Of a stretch of DNA of 64,000 bases, positions 1-14,712 are shown one piece after another. The position numbers and the translations under genes are program-made. The stretch's first letter is position 1. Every line of letters starts with the position of its first letter. Under the pieces are notes generated by a model. That model was not told the origin of the DNA. It searched no databases and was given only the letters and a program-made list of their open reading frames with translations. Origin of the DNA: Hydractinia symbiolongicarpus (taxonomy: Eukaryota > Cnidaria > Hydrozoa > Anthoathecata > Hydractiniidae); NCBI RefSeq assembly GCF_029227915.1, contig NC_079888.1:21680001-21744000 (forward strand), in the 5' to 3' direction.

Positions 1-3000
1 CCGAACAATTTTTTAAATTATTTTTTCACCACTAAAGCCCATGAGACTTGTAGTTTTCAGAAATGTTTTCATTTTTGATGAGACATTTAATGAAAGTGGT
101 TTAATCGCCGGCAAACGAAAACCCGCGATTTCCCGTAAATCCCGGGCTTGGCTCGTATAGTCGAATGTATACAAAGAAAGTACCCAGGGAGTAAACTCAT
201 TTCCCGAACGATTTTTTAAATTACTTTTTCACCACCAAAACGCATGAGACTTGTAGTTTTCAAAAATGTTTTCATTTTTGATGAGACGCTTAATGAAAGG
301 GGTTTAATCGCCGGCAAACGAAAACCCTCGATTTCCCGTAAATCCCGGTCTTGGCCTGTATAGTCGAATATATACAAAGAAAGTACCCTGTAAGTAAACT
401 CATTTCAAGATCGATATTTCAAATTATTTATTCACCACTAAAACGCATAAGTCTTGTAGTTTTCAAAAATATTTTCATATTTGATGAGACGCTTAATGAA
501 AGAGGTTTAATCGCGGGCAAACGAAAACCCGCGATTTCCCGTAAATCCCGGGCTTGGACCGTATAGTCGAAAGTATACAAAGAAAGTACCCAGGAGTAAA
601 CTCATTTCCCAAACGATTTTTTAAATTATTTTGTAACCACTAAAACGCATGAGACTTGTAGTTTTCAAAAGTGTTTACATTTTTGATGAGACGCTGAATA
701 AAAGAAGTTTAATCGCCGGCAAACGAAAACCCGCGATTTCCCATAAATCCCAGGCTTGGACCGCATAGTCAAAAGTATAGAAAGAAAGTACCCTGTGAGT
801 AAACTCATTTCCCGAACGATTTTTTAAATTATTTTTTCACCACTAAAACGCATGAGACTTGTAGTTTTTAAAAATGTTTTCATTTTTGATGAGACGCTGA
901 ATAAAAGAAGTTTAATCGACGGCAAACGAAAACCTGCGATTTCCCGTAAATCCCGGACTCGGCCCTTATAGTGAAAAGTATACAAAGAAAGTACCCAGGG
1001 AGTAAACTCATTTCCCAGACGATTTTTTAAATTATTTTTTCACCACTAAAACGCATGAGACTTGTAGTTTTCAGAAATGTTTTCATTTTTGATGAGACGC
1101 TTAATGAAAGTGGTTTAATCTCCGGCAAACGAAAATCCGCGATTTTCCGTAAATACCGGACTCGGCCCGCATAGTCAAAAGTATACAAAGAAAGTACCCA
1201 GGGAGTAAACTCATTTCCAGAACGATTTTTTATATTATTTTTTTCCCACTAAACGCATGAGGCTTGTAGTTTTCAAAAATGTTTTTAAATTTGATGGGAC
1301 GCTGAATAAAAGAAGTTTAATCGCGGCAAACGAAAACCCGCGATTTCCGGTAAATCCCGGACTCGGCCCGTATAGTCAAAAGTATACAAGGAAAGTACCC
1401 AGTGAGTAAACTCATTTCCCGAACGAATTTTTAAATTATATTTTCACCACTAAAACGCATGAGACTTGTAGTTTTCAGAAATGTTTTCATTTTTGATGAG
1501 ACGCTTAATGAAAGTGGTTTAATCGCCGGCAAACGAAAACCCGAGATTTCCCGTAAATCACGGGCTTGGCCCGTATAGTCGAATGTATACAAAGAAAGTA
1601 CCCTGTGAGTAAACTCATTTCCAAACGATTTTTTAAATTATTTTTTCACCACTAAAACGCATGAGACTTGTAGTTTTTAAAAATGTTTTCATTTTTGATG
1701 AGACGCTGATTAAAAGAAGTTTAATCGCCGGCAAACGAAAACCCGCGATTTACCGTAAATCCCGGACTCGGCCCGTACAGTCAAAAGTATACAAGGAAAG
1801 TACCCAGTGAGTAAACTCATTTCCCGAACGAATTTTTAAATTATTTTTTCACCACTAAAACGCATGAGACTTGTAGTTTTCAGAAATGTTTTCATTTTTG
1901 ATGAGACGCTTAAGGAAAGTGGTTTAATCGCCGGCAAACGAAAACCCGAGATTTCCCGTAAATCACGGGCTTGGCCCGTATAGTCGAATGTATACAAAGA
2001 AAGTACCCTGTGAGTAAACTCATTTCCAAACGATTTTTTAAATTATTTTTTCACCACTAAAACGCATGAGACTTGTAGTTTTTAAAAATGTTTTCATTTT
2101 TGATGAGACGCTGATTAAAAGAAGTTAAATCGCCGGCAAACGAAAACCCGCGATTTACCGTAAATCCCGGACTCGGCCCGTATAGTCAAAAGTATACAAG
2201 GAAAGTACCCAGTGAGTAAACTCATTTCCCGAACGAATTTTTAAATTATTTTTTCACCACTAAAACGCATGAGACTTGTAGTTTTCAGAAATGTTTTCAT
2301 TTTTGATGAGACGCTTAATGAAAGTGGTTTAATCTCCGGCAAACTAAAATCCGCGATTTTCCGTAAATCCCGGACTCGGCCCGTATAGTCAAAAGTATAC
2401 AAAGAAAGTACCCAGGGAGTAAACTCATTTCCAGAACGATTTTTTATATTATTTTTTTCCCACTAAACGCATGAGGCTTGTAGTTTTCGAAAATGTTTTT
2501 AAATTTGATGGGACGCTGAATAAAAGAAGTTTAATCGCCGGCAAACGAAAACCCGCGATTTCCGGTAAATCCCGGACTCGGCCCGTATAGTCAAAAGTAT
2601 ACAAGGAAAGTACCCAGTGAGTAAACTCATTTCCCGAACGAATTTTTAAATTATTTTTTCACCACTAAAACGCATGAGACTTGTAGTTTTCAGAAATGTT
2701 TTCATTTTTGATGAGACGCTTAATGAAAGTGGTTTAATCGCCGGCAAACGAAAACCCGAGATTTCCCGTAAATCACGGGCTTGGCCCGTATAGTCGAATG
2801 TATACAAAGAAAGTACCCTGTGAGTAAACTCATTTCCAAAACGATTTTTTAAATTATTTTTTTACCACTAAAGGCATGAGACTTGTAGTTTTCAAAAATA
2901 TTTTCATATTTGATGGGACGCTGAATAAAAGAAGTTTAATCGCCGGCAAACGAAAATCCGCGATTTCCCGTAAATCCCGGACTCGGCCCGTATAGTCAAA

Positions 3001-3876
3001 AGTATACAAAGAAAGTACCCAGGGAGTAAACTCATTTCCCGAACGAATTTTTAAATTATTTTTTCACCACTAAAACGCATGAGACTTGTAGTTTTCAGAA
3101 ATGTTTTCATTTTTGATGAGACGCTTAATGAAAGTGGTTTAATCGCCGGCAAACGAAAACCCGAGATTTCCCGTAAATCACGGGCTTGGCCCGTATAGTC
3201 GAATGTATACAAAGAAAGTACCCTGTGAGTAAACTCATTTCCAAACGATTTTTTAAATTATTTTTTCACCACTAAAACGCATGAGACTTGTAGTTTTTAA
3301 AAATGTTTTCATTTTTGATGAGACACTGATTAAAAGAAGTTTAATCGCCGGCAAACGAAAACCCGCGATTTACCGTAAATCCCGGACTCGGCCCGTATAG
3401 TCAAAAGTATACAAGGAAAGTACCCAGTGAGTAAACTCATTTCCCGAACGAATTTTTAAATTATTTTTTCACCACTAAAACGCATGAGACTTGTAGTTTT
3501 CAGAAATGTTTTCATTTTTGATGAGACGCTTAATGAAAGTGGTTTAATCTCCGGCAAACTAAAATCCGCGATTTTCCGTAAATCCCGGACTCGGCCCGTA
3601 TAGTCAAAAGTATACAAAGAAAGTACCCAGGGAGTAAACTCATTTCCAGAACGATTTTTTATATTATTTTTTTCCCACTAAACGCATGAGGCTTGTAGTT
3701 TTCAAAAATGTTTTTAAATTTGATGGGACGCTGAATAAAAGAAGTTTAATCGCCGGCAAACGAAAACCCGCGATTACCGGTAAATCCCGGACTCGGCCCG
3801 TATAGTCAAAAGTATACAAGGAAAGTACCCAGTGAGTAAACTCATTTCCCGAACGAATTTTTAAATTATTTTTTCA
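1..3876 (+). repeat. Satellite A array, left block (about 203-bp monomer)
   Basis: About 19 head-to-tail monomers. Successive copies of the gtaaactcattt segment lie 203 bp apart (for example 191 and 394). Each monomer has an AT-rich half (around ttttttaaattattttttcac) and a CpG-rich half (around cgccggcaaacgaaaacccg). A distinctive monomer subtype reading gaggcttg, with an altered tttttaaatttgatggg segment, recurs at 1259, 2473 and 3688, so part of the block has a higher-order period of about 1,215 bp (six monomers). The block is a near-copy of 22590-26263 and stops abruptly at the junction with satellite B. No coding function is supported: 203 is not a multiple of three, so open frames do not carry through successive monomers. 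Confidence 0.97.
3875..3876. other. Satellite A / satellite B junction
   Basis: Sequence to the left follows the A monomer through aaattattttttca. Sequence to the right follows the B monomer from catttcattgac. The two bases CA fit both consensuses, so the join has 2 bp of microhomology and no filler. The matching A tract at about 26263 continues with ordinary A sequence (ccactaaaacgc), so this is a breakpoint within an A monomer and not a natural repeat end. Confidence 0.9.
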
Positions 3877-6800
3877 TTTCATTGACTTTCTAACAGTGTC
3901 AGTCCCTTTGAGTTACAACGGTTGGGTCACATATTCGTACCAACTTGTATTTAGCGAAATTTTTCTGACATTACTAGGTTGCATCGCTTTTAACAATGAA
4001 ACGATTGACTGTGGGACTTAATTGAGCTAACTTTGGACTGTCACCTGATAAATGTGATAAATCAGACAATTGGACTCCAAGAAATAACATTCTTCTAAAT
4101 TTGACGTGATTGCCGGATCTCAGCGATTACACTGGGCGCTGTGGTAGCGCTTCATTTAAAAATTTAGATAAATAAATCATTATTACTGTGGGACCAATCC
4201 TATTTGTTATCGCGCGCTGAAGAAATAGCGACAGTTTCAAAAACTACAATTCATTGACTTTCTAACGGTGTCAGTCCGTTTGAGTTACAACGGTTGGGTC
4301 ACATATTCGTACCAATATGTATTTAGTGATATTTTTCTGATATTACTAGGTTGCATCGCTTTTAACAATGAAACGATTGACTGTGGGACTTAATTGAGCT
4401 AACTTTGGACTGTGACCTGATAAATGTGACAAATGAGACAATTGGACTCCAAGAAATAACATTCTTGTTAATTTGATGTGATTGCCAGAACTCAGCGATT
4501 ACACTGGGCACTGTGGTAGCGCTTCATTTGAAAATTAAGCTAAAAAAAGTCATTTTTTTACTGTGGGACCTATCCTAGCCGTTAGCGCGCGTTGAAGAAA
4601 AAGCGACAGTTTCAAAAACTACATTTCATTGACTTTCTAACAGTGTCAGTCCCTTTGAGTTACAACGGTTGGGTCACATATTCGTACCAACATGTATTTA
4701 GCGAAATTTTTCTGACATTACTAGGTTGCATCGCTTTTAACAATGAAACGATTGACTGTGGGACTTAATTGAGCTAACTTTGGACTGTCACCTGATAAAT
4801 TTGATAAATCAGACAATTGGACTCCAAGAAATAACATTCTTCTAAATTTGACGTGATTGCCGGATCTCAGCGATTACACTGGGCGCTGTGGTAGCGCTTC
4901 ATTTAAAAATTTAGATAAATAAATCATTATTACTGTGGGACCAATCCTATTTGTTATCGCGCGCTGAAGAAATAGCGACAGTTTCAAAAACTACAATTCA
5001 TTGACTTTCTAACGGTGTCAGTCCGTTTGAGTTACAACGGTTGGGTCACATATTCGTACCAATATGTATTTAGTGATATTTTTCTGATATTACTAGGTTG
5101 CATCGCTTTTAACAATGAAACGATTGACTGTGGGACTTAATTGAGCTAACTTTGGACTGTGACCTGATAAATGTGATAAATGAGACAATTGGACTCCAAG
5201 AAATAACATTCTTGTTAATTTGATGTGATTGCCAGAACTCAGCGATTACACTGGGCACTGTGGTAGCGCTTCATTAGAAAATTAAGCTAAAAAAAGTCAT
5301 TTTTTTACTGTGGGACCTATCCTAGCCGTTAGCGCGCGTTGAAGAAAAAGCGACAGTTTCAAAAAACTACATTTAATTGACTTTCTAACAGTGTCAGTCC
5401 CTTTGAGTTACAACGGTTGGGTCACATATTCGTACCAACATGTATTTAGCGATATTGTTCTGATATTACTAGGTTGCATCGCTTTTAACAATGAAACGAT
5501 TGACTGAGGGACTTAATTGAGCTAACTTTGGACTGTCAACTGATAAATGTGATAAATCAGACAATTGGACTCCAAGAATTAACATTCTTCTAAATTTGAC
5601 GTGATTGCCGGAACTCAGCGATTACACTGGGCACTGTGATAGCGCTTCATTTAAAAATTAAGCTAAAAAAAGTCATTTTTTTACTGTGTGACCTATCCTA
5701 GCCGGTAGCGCGCGTTGAAGAAAAAGCGACAGTTTCAAAAACTACATTTCATTGACTTTCTAACAGTGTCAGTCCCTTTGAGTTACAACGGTTGCGTCAT
5801 ATATTCGTGCCAACATGTATTTAGCGATATTTTTCTGATATTACTAGGTTGCATCGCTTTTAACAATAAAACGATTGACTGTGGGACTTAATTGAGCTAA
5901 CTTTGGACTTTCACCTGATAAATGTGATAAATCAGACAATTGGACTCCAAGAAATAACATTCTTCTAAATTTGACGTGATTGCCGGAACTCAGCGTTTAC
6001 ACTGGGCACTGTGATAGCGCTTCATTTTAAAAATTAAGCTAACAAAAGTCATTTTTTTACTGTGGGACCTATCCTAGCCGTTAGCGCGCGTTGAAGAAAA
6101 AGCGACTGTTTTAAAAACTACATTTCATTGACTTTCTAACAGTGTCAGTCCCTTTGAGTTACAACGGTTGGGTCACATATTCGTACCAACTTGTATTTAG
6201 CGAAATTTTTCTGACATTACTAGGTTGCATCGCTTTTAACAATGAAACGATTGACTGTGGGACTTAATTGAGCTAACTTTGGACTGTCACCTGATAAATG
6301 TGATAAATCAGACAATTGGACTCCAAGAAATAACATTCTTCTAAATTTGACGTGATTGCCGGATCTCAGCGATTACACTGGGCGCTGTGGTAGCGCTTCA
6401 TTTAAAAATTTAGATAAATAAATCATTATTACTGTGGGACCAATCCTATTTGTTATCGCGCGCTGAAGAAATAGCGACAGTTTCAAAACCTACAATTCAT
6501 TGACTTTCTAACAGTGTCAGTCCGTTTGAGTTACAACGGTTGGGTCACATATTCATACCAATATGTATTTAGTGATATTTTTCTGATATTACTAGGTTGC
6601 ATCGCTTTTAACAATGAAACAATTGACTGTGGGACTTAATTGAGCTAACTTTGGACTGTGACCTGATAAATGTGATAAATGAGACAATTGGACTCCAAGA
6701 AATAACATTCTTGTTAATTTGATGTGATTGCCAGAACTCAGCGATTACACTGGGCACTGTGGTAGCGCTTCATTAGAAAATTAAGCTAAAAAAAGTCATT

Positions 6801-9800
6801 TTTTTACTGTGGGACCTATCCTAGCCGTTAGCGCGCGTTGAAGAAAAAGCGACAGTTTCAAAAAACTACATTTCATTGACTTTCTAACAGTGTCAGTCCC
6901 TTTGAGTTACAACGGTTGGGTCACATATTCGTACTAACATGTATTTAGCGATATTGTTCTGATATTACTAGGTTGCATCGCTTTTAACAATGAAACGATT
7001 GACTGAGGGACTTAATTGAGCTAACTTTGGACTGTCACCTGATAAATGTGATAAATCAGACAATTGGACTCCAAGAATTAACATTCTTCTAAATTTGACG
7101 TGATTGCCGGAACTCAGCGATTACACTGGGCACTGTGATAGCGCTTCATTTAAAAATTAAGCTAAAAAAAGTCATTTTTTTACTGTGTGACCTATCCTAG
7201 CCGTTAGCGCGCGTTGAAGAAAAAGCGACAGTTTCAAAAACTACATTTCATTGACTTTCTAACAGTGTCAGTCCCTTTGAGTTACAACGGTTGGGTCATA
7301 TATTCGTGCCAACATGTATTTAGCGATATTTTTCTGATATTACTAGGTTGCATCGCTTTTAACAATAAAACGATTGACTGTGGGACTTAATTGAGCTAAC
7401 TTTGGACTGTCACCTGATAAATGTGATAAATCAGACAATTGGACTCCAAGAATTAACATTCTTCTAAATTTGACGTGATTGCCGGATCTCAGCGATTACA
7501 CTGGGCGCTGTGGTAGCGCTTCATTTAAAAATTTAGATAAGTGAATCATTATTACTGTGGGACCAATCCTATTTGTTATTGCGCGCTGAAGAAATAGCGA
7601 CAGTTTCAAAAACTACAATTCATTGACTTTCTAACGGTGTCAGTCCGTTTGAGTTACAACGGTTGGGTCACATATTCGTACCAATATGTATTTAGTGAGA
7701 TTTTTCTGATATTACTAGGTTGCATCGCTTTTAACAATGAAACGATTGACTGTGGGACTTAATTGAGCTAACTTTGGACTGTGACCTGATAAATGTGATA
7801 AATGAGACAATTGGACTCCAAGAAATAACATTCTTCTAAATTTGACGTGATTGCCGGAACTCAGCGATTACACTGGGCACTGTGATAGCGCTTCATTTAA
7901 AAATTAAGCTAAAAAAAGTCATTTTTTTACTGTGTGACCTATCCTAGCCGTTAGCGCGCGTTGAAGAAAAAGCGACAGTTTCAAAAACTACATTTCATTG
8001 ACTTTCTAACAGTGTCAGTCCCTTTGAGTTACAACTGTTGGGTCACATATTCGTACCAACATGTATTTAGCGATATTTTTCTGATATTACTAGGTTGCAT
8101 CGCTTTTAACAATGAAACGATTGACTGTGGGACTTTATTGAGCTAACTTTGGACTTTCACCTGATAAATGTGATAAATCAGACAATTGGACTCCAAGAAA
8201 TAACATTCTTCTAAATTTGACGTGATTGCCGGAACTCAGCGATTACACTGGGCACTGTGATAGCGCTTCATTTAAAAATTAAGCTAAAAAAAGTCATTTT
8301 TTTACTGTGGGACCTATCCTAGCCGTTATCGCGCGCTGAAGAAATAGCGACAGTTTCAAAAACTACATTTCATTGGCTTTCTAACGGTGTCAGTCCGTTT
8401 GAGTTACAACTGTTGGGTCACATATTCGTACCAACATGTATTTAGCGATATTTTTTTGATATTACTAGGTTGCATCGCTTTTAACAATGAAACGTTGAGT
8501 GTGGGACTTAATTGCACTAACTTTGGACTGTGACCTGATAAATGCGATAAAGGAGACAATTGGACTCCAAGAAAAAACATTCTTCTTAATTTGACATGAT
8601 TGCCGAAACTCAGCGATTACACTGGGCTCTGTGGTAGCGCTTCATTTAAGAGTTTAGATAAATAAGTCATACTTTACTGTGGGACCAATCCTATCCGTTA
8701 TCGCGCGCTGAAGAAATAGCGAAGTTTTAAAAACTAAATTTCATAGACTTTCTAACGGTGTCAGTCCGTTTCAGTTACAACGGTTTGGTCACATATTCGT
8801 ACCAACATGTTATTAGCGAAATTTTTCTGATATTACTAGGTTGCATCGCTTTTAACAATGAAACGATTGACTGTGGGACTTAATTGAGCTAACTTTGGAC
8901 TGTCACCTGATAAATGTGATAAATCAGACAATTGGACTCCAAGAAATAACATTCTTCTAAATTTGACGTGATTGCCGGATCTCAGCGATTACACTGGGCG
9001 CTGTGGTAGCGCTTCATTTAAAAATTTAGATAAATAAATCATTATTACTGTGGGACCAATCCTATTTGTTATCGCGTGCTGAAGAAATAGCGACAGTTTC
9101 AAAACCTACAATTCATTGACTTTCTAACGGTGTCAGTCCGTTTGAGTTACAACGGTTGGGTCACATATTCGTACCAATATGTATTTAGTGATATTTTTCT
9201 GATATTACTAGGTTGCATCGCTTTTAACAATGAAACGATTGACTGTGGGTCTTAATTGAGCTAACTTTGGACTGTGACCTGATAAATGTGATAAATGAGA
9301 CAACTGGACTCCAAGAAATAACATTCTTGTTAATTTGATGTGATTGCCAGAACTCAGCGATTACACTGGGCACTGTGGTAGCGCTTCATTTGAAAATTAA
9401 GCTAAAAAAAGTCATTTTTTTACTGTGGGACCTATCCTAGCCGTTAGCGCGCATTGAAGAAAAAGCGACAGTTTCAAAAAACTACATTTCATTGACTTTC
9501 TAACAGTGTCAGTCCCTTTGAGTTACAACGGTTGGGTCACATATTCGTACCAACATGTATTTAGCGACATTGTTCTGATATTACTAGGTTGCATCGCTTT
9601 TAACAATGAAACGATTGACTGTGGGACTTAATTGAGCTAACTTTGGACTTTCACCTGATAAATGTGATAAATCAGACAATTGGACTCCAAGAAATAACAT
9701 TCTTCTAAATTTGACGTGATTGCCGGATCTCAGCGATTACACTGGGCGCTGTGGTAGCGCTTCATTTAAAAATTTAGATAAGTGAATCATTATTACTGTG

Positions 9801-11733
9801 GGACCAATCCTATTTGTTATCGCGCGCTGAAGAAATAGCGACAGTTTCAAAAACTACAATTCATTGACTTTCTAACGGTGTCAGTCCGTTTGAGTTACAA
9901 CGGTTGGGTCACATATTCGTACCAATATGTATTTAGTTATATTTTTCTGATATTACTAGGTTGCATCGCTTTTAACAATGAAACGATTGACTGTGGGACT
10001 TAATTGAGCTAACTTTGGACTGTGACCTGATAAATGTGATAAATGAGACAATTGGACTCCAAGAAATAACATTCTTCTAAATTTGACGTGATTGCCGGAA
10101 CTCAGCGATTACACTGGGCACTGTGATAGCGCTTCATTTAAAAATTAAGCTAAAAAAAGTCATTTTTTTACTGTGTGACCTATCCTAGCCGTTAGCGCGC
10201 GTTGAAGAAAAAGCGACAGTTTCAAAAACTACATTTCATTGACTTTCTAACAGTGTCAGTCCCTTTGAGTTACAACGGTTGGGTCACATATTCGTACCAA
10301 CATGTATTTAGCGATATTTTTCTGATATTACTAGGTTGCATCGCTTTTAACAATGAAACGATTGACTGTGGGACTTAATTGAGCTAACTTTGGACTTTCA
10401 CCTGATAAATGTGATAAATCAGACAATTGGACTCCAAGAAATAACATTCTTCTAAATTTGACGTGATTGCCGGAACTCAGCGTTTACACTGGGCACTGTG
10501 ATAGCGCTTCATTTTAAAAATTAAGCTAAAAAAAGTCATTTTTTTACTGTGGGACCTATCCTAGCCGTTAGCGCGCGTTGAAGAAAAAGCGACAGTTTTA
10601 AAAACTACATTTCATTGACTTTCTAACAGTGTCAGTCCCTTTGAGTTACAACGGTTGGGTCACATATTCGTACCAACTTGTATTTAGCGAAATTTTTCTG
10701 ACATTACTAGGTTGCATCGCTTTTAACAATGAAACGATTGACTGTGGGACTTAATTGAGCTAACTTTGGACTGTCACCTGATAAATGTGATAAATCAGAC
10801 AATTGGACTCCAAGAAATAACATTCTTCTAAATTTGACGTGATTGCCGGATCTCAGCGATTACACTGGGCGCTGTGGTAGCGCTTCATTTAAAAATTTAG
10901 ATAAATAAATCATTATTACTGTGGGACCAATCCTATTTGTTATTGCGCGCTGAAGAAATAGCGACAGTTTCAAAACCTACAATTCAATGACTTTCTAACG
11001 GTGTCAGTCCGTTTGAGTTACAACGGTTGGGTCACATATTCATACCAATATGTATTTAGTGATATTTTTCTGATATTACTAGGTTGCATCGCTTTTAACA
11101 ATGAAACGATTGACTGTGGGACTTAATTGAGCTAACTTTGGACTGTGACCTGATAAATGTGATAAATGAGACAATTGGACTCCAAGAAATAACATTCTTG
11201 TTAATTTAATGTGATTGCCAGAACTCAGCGATTACACTGGGCACTGTGGTAGCGCTTCATTTGAAAATTAAGCTAAAAAAAGTCATTTTTTTACTGTGGG
11301 AGCTATCCTAGCCGTTAGCGCGCGTTGAAGAAAAAGCGACAGTTTCAAAAAACTACATTTCATTGACTTTCTAACAGTGTCAGTCCCTTTGAGTTACAAC
11401 GGTTGGGTCACATATTCGTACCAACATGTATTTAGCGATATTGTTCTGATATTACTAGGTTGCATCGCTTTTAACAATGAAACGATTGACTGTGGGACTT
11501 AATTGAGCTAACTTTGGACTGTCACCTGATAAATGTGATAAATCAGACAATTGGACTCCAAGAAATAACATTCTTCTAAATTTGACGTGATTGCCGGATC
11601 TCAGCGATTACACTGGGCGCTGTGGTAGCGCTTCATTTAAAAATTTAGATAAATAAGTCATACTTTACTGTGGGACCAATCCTATCCGTTATCGCGCGCT
11701 GAAGAAATAGCGAAGTTTTAAAAACTAAATTTC

Positions 11734-12093
11734 ATAGACTTTCTAACGGTGTCAGTCCGTTTCAGTTACAACGGTTTGGTCACATATTCGTACCAACATG
11801 TTATTAGCGATATTTTTCTGATATTACTAGGTTGCATCGCTTTTAACAATGAAACGATTGACTGTGGGACTTAATTGAGCTAACTTTGGACTGTCACCTG
11901 ATAAATGTGATAAATGAGACAATTGGACTCCAAGAAAAAATTTGACGTGATTGCCGGATCTCAGCGATTACACTGGGCGCTGTGGTAGCGCTTCATTTAA
12001 AAATTTAGATAAATAAATCATTATTACTGTGGGACCAATCCTATTTGTTATCGCGCGCTGAAGAAATAGCGACAGTTTCAAAACCTACAATTC
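11734..12093 (+). repeat. Short satellite B monomer with internal deletion
   Basis: This monomer is 360 bp long instead of 372-376. Near 11935 the usual run between caagaaa and aatttgacgtg, containing cattcttcta, is missing, so caagaaaa joins directly to aaatttgacgtg. The flanking A runs make slippage a simple explanation. It is a useful marker for tracing copies of this stretch of the array. Confidence 0.8.
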
Positions 12094-14712
12094 ATTGACT
12101 TTCTAACGGTGTCAGTCCGTTTGAGTTACAACGGTTGGGTCACATATTCGTACCAATATGTATTTAGTGATATTTTTCTGATATTACTAGGTTGCATCGC
12201 TTTTAACAATGAAACGATTGACTGTGGGACTTAATTGAGCTAACTTTGGACTGTGACCTGATAAATGTGATAAATGAGACAACTGGACTCCAAGAAATAA
12301 CATTCTTGTTAATTTGATGTGATTGCCAGAACTCAGCGATTACACTGGGCACTGTGGTAGCGCTTCATTTGAAAATTAAGCTAAAAAAAGTCATTTTTTT
12401 ACTGTGGGACCTATCCTACCCGTTAGCGCGCGTTGAAGAAAAAGCGACAGTTTCAAAAAACTACATTTCATTGACTTTCTAACAGTGTCAGTCCCTTTGA
12501 GTTACAACGGTTGGGTCACATATTCGTACCAACATGTATTTAGCGACATTGTTCTGATATTACTAGGTTGCATCGCTTTTAACAATGAAACGATTGACTG
12601 TGGGACTTAATTGAGCTAACTTTGGACTTTCACCTGATAAATGTGATAAATCAGACAATTGGACTCCAAGAAATAACATTCTTGTTAATTTGATGTGATT
12701 GCCAGAACTCAGCGATTACACTGGGCACTGTGGTAGCGCTTCATTTGAAAATTAAGCTAAAAAAAGTCATTTTTTTACTGTGGGACCTATCCTAGCCGTT
12801 AGCGCGCGTTGAAGAAAAAGCGACAGTTTCAAAAACTACATTTCATTGACTTTCTAACAGTGTCTGTCCCTTTGAGTTACAACGGTTGGGTCACATATTC
12901 GTACCAACATGTATTTAGCGAAATTTTTCTGACATTACTAGGTTGCATCGCTTTTAACAATGAAACGATTGACTGTGGGACTTAATTGAGCTAACTTTGG
13001 ACTGTCACCTGATAAATGTGATAAATCAGACAATTGGACTCCAAGAAATAACATTCTTCTAAATTTGACGTGATTGCCGGATCTCAGCGATTACACTGGG
13101 CGCTGTGGTAGCGCTTCATTTAAAAATTTAGATAAGTGAATCATTATTACTGTGGGACCAATCCTATTTGTTATCGCGCGCTGAAGAAATAGCGACAGTT
13201 TCAAAAACTACAATTCATTGACTTTCTAACGGTGTCAGTCCGTTTGAGTTACAACGGTTGGGTCACATATTCGTACCAATATGTATTTAGTGATATTTTT
13301 CTGATATTACTAGGTTGCATCGCTTTTAACAATGAAACGATTGACTGTGGGACTTAATTGAGCTAACTTTGGACTGTGACCTGATAAATGTGATAAATGA
13401 GACAATTGGACTCCAAGAAATAACATTCTTCTAAATTTGACGTGATTGCCGGAACTCAGCGATTACACTGGGCACTGTGATAGCGCTTCATTTAAAAATT
13501 AAGCTAAAAAAAGTCATTTTTTTACTGTGTGACCTATCCTAGCCGTTAGCGCGCGTTGAAGAAAAAGCGACAGTTTCAAAAACTACATTTCATTGACTTT
13601 CTAACAGTGTCAGTCCCTTTGAGTTACAACGGTTGGGTCACATATTTGTGCCAACATGTATTTAGCGATATTTTTCTGATATTAATAGGTTGCATCGCTT
13701 TTAACAATGAAACGATTGACTGTGGGACTTAATTGAGCTAACTTTGGACTTTCACCTGATAAATGTGATAAATCAGACAATTGGACTCCAAGAAATAACA
13801 TTCTTCTAAATTTGACGTGATTGCCGGAACTCAGCGATTACACTGGGCACTGTGATAGCGCTTCATTTAAAAATTAAGCTAAAAAAAGTCATTTTTTTAC
13901 TGTGGGACCTATCCTAGCCGTTATCGCGCGCTGAAGAAATAGCGACAGTTTCAAAAACTACATTTCATTGGCTTTCTAACGGTGTCAGTCCGTTTGAGTT
14001 ACAACTGTTGGGTCACATATTCGTACCAACATGTATTTAGCGATATTTTTTTGATATTACTAGGTTGCATCGCTTTTAACAATGAAACGTTGACTGTGGG
14101 ACTTAATTGCACTAACTTTGGACTGTGACCTGATAAATGCGATAAAGGAGACAATTGGACTCCAAGAAAAAACATTCTTCTTAATTTGACATGATTGCCG
14201 AAACTCAGCGATTACACTGGGCTCTGTGGTAGCGCTTCATTTAAGAGTTTAGATAAATAAGTCATACTTTACTGTGGGACCAATCCTATCCGTTATCGCG
14301 CGCTGAAGAAATAGCGAAGTTTTAAAAACTAAATTTCATAGACTTTCTAACGGTGTCAGTCCGTTTCAGTTACAACGGTTTGGTCACATATTCGTACCAA
14401 CATGTATTTAGCGATATTCTTCTGATATTACTAGGTTGCATCGCTTTTAACAATGAAACGATTGACTGTGGGACTTAATTGAGCTAACTTTGGACTGTGA
14501 CCTGATAAATGTGATAAATGAGACAATTGGACTCCAAGAAATAACATTCTTGTTAATTTGATGTGATTGCCGGAACTCAGCGATTACACTGGGCACTGTG
14601 GTAGCGCTTCATTTAAAAATTAAGCTAAAAATAGTCATTTTTTTTCTGTGGGACCTATCCTAGCCGTTATCGCGCGCTGAAGAAATAGCGACAGTTTCAA
14701 AAACTACATTTC

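Noticed and set aside
351-566. Recurrent 71-codon frame on the forward strand of satellite A, seen in many monomers up to 47 kb
   Set aside because: It follows the repeat: the monomer is about 203 bp, so the frame shifts and stops in the next copy. Its wording changes with each subtype and it has no family resemblance. It is a by-product of tandem repetition.
7961-8146. 61-codon frame in satellite B
   Set aside because: It is open in one monomer by a few substitutions and closed in most sister monomers.
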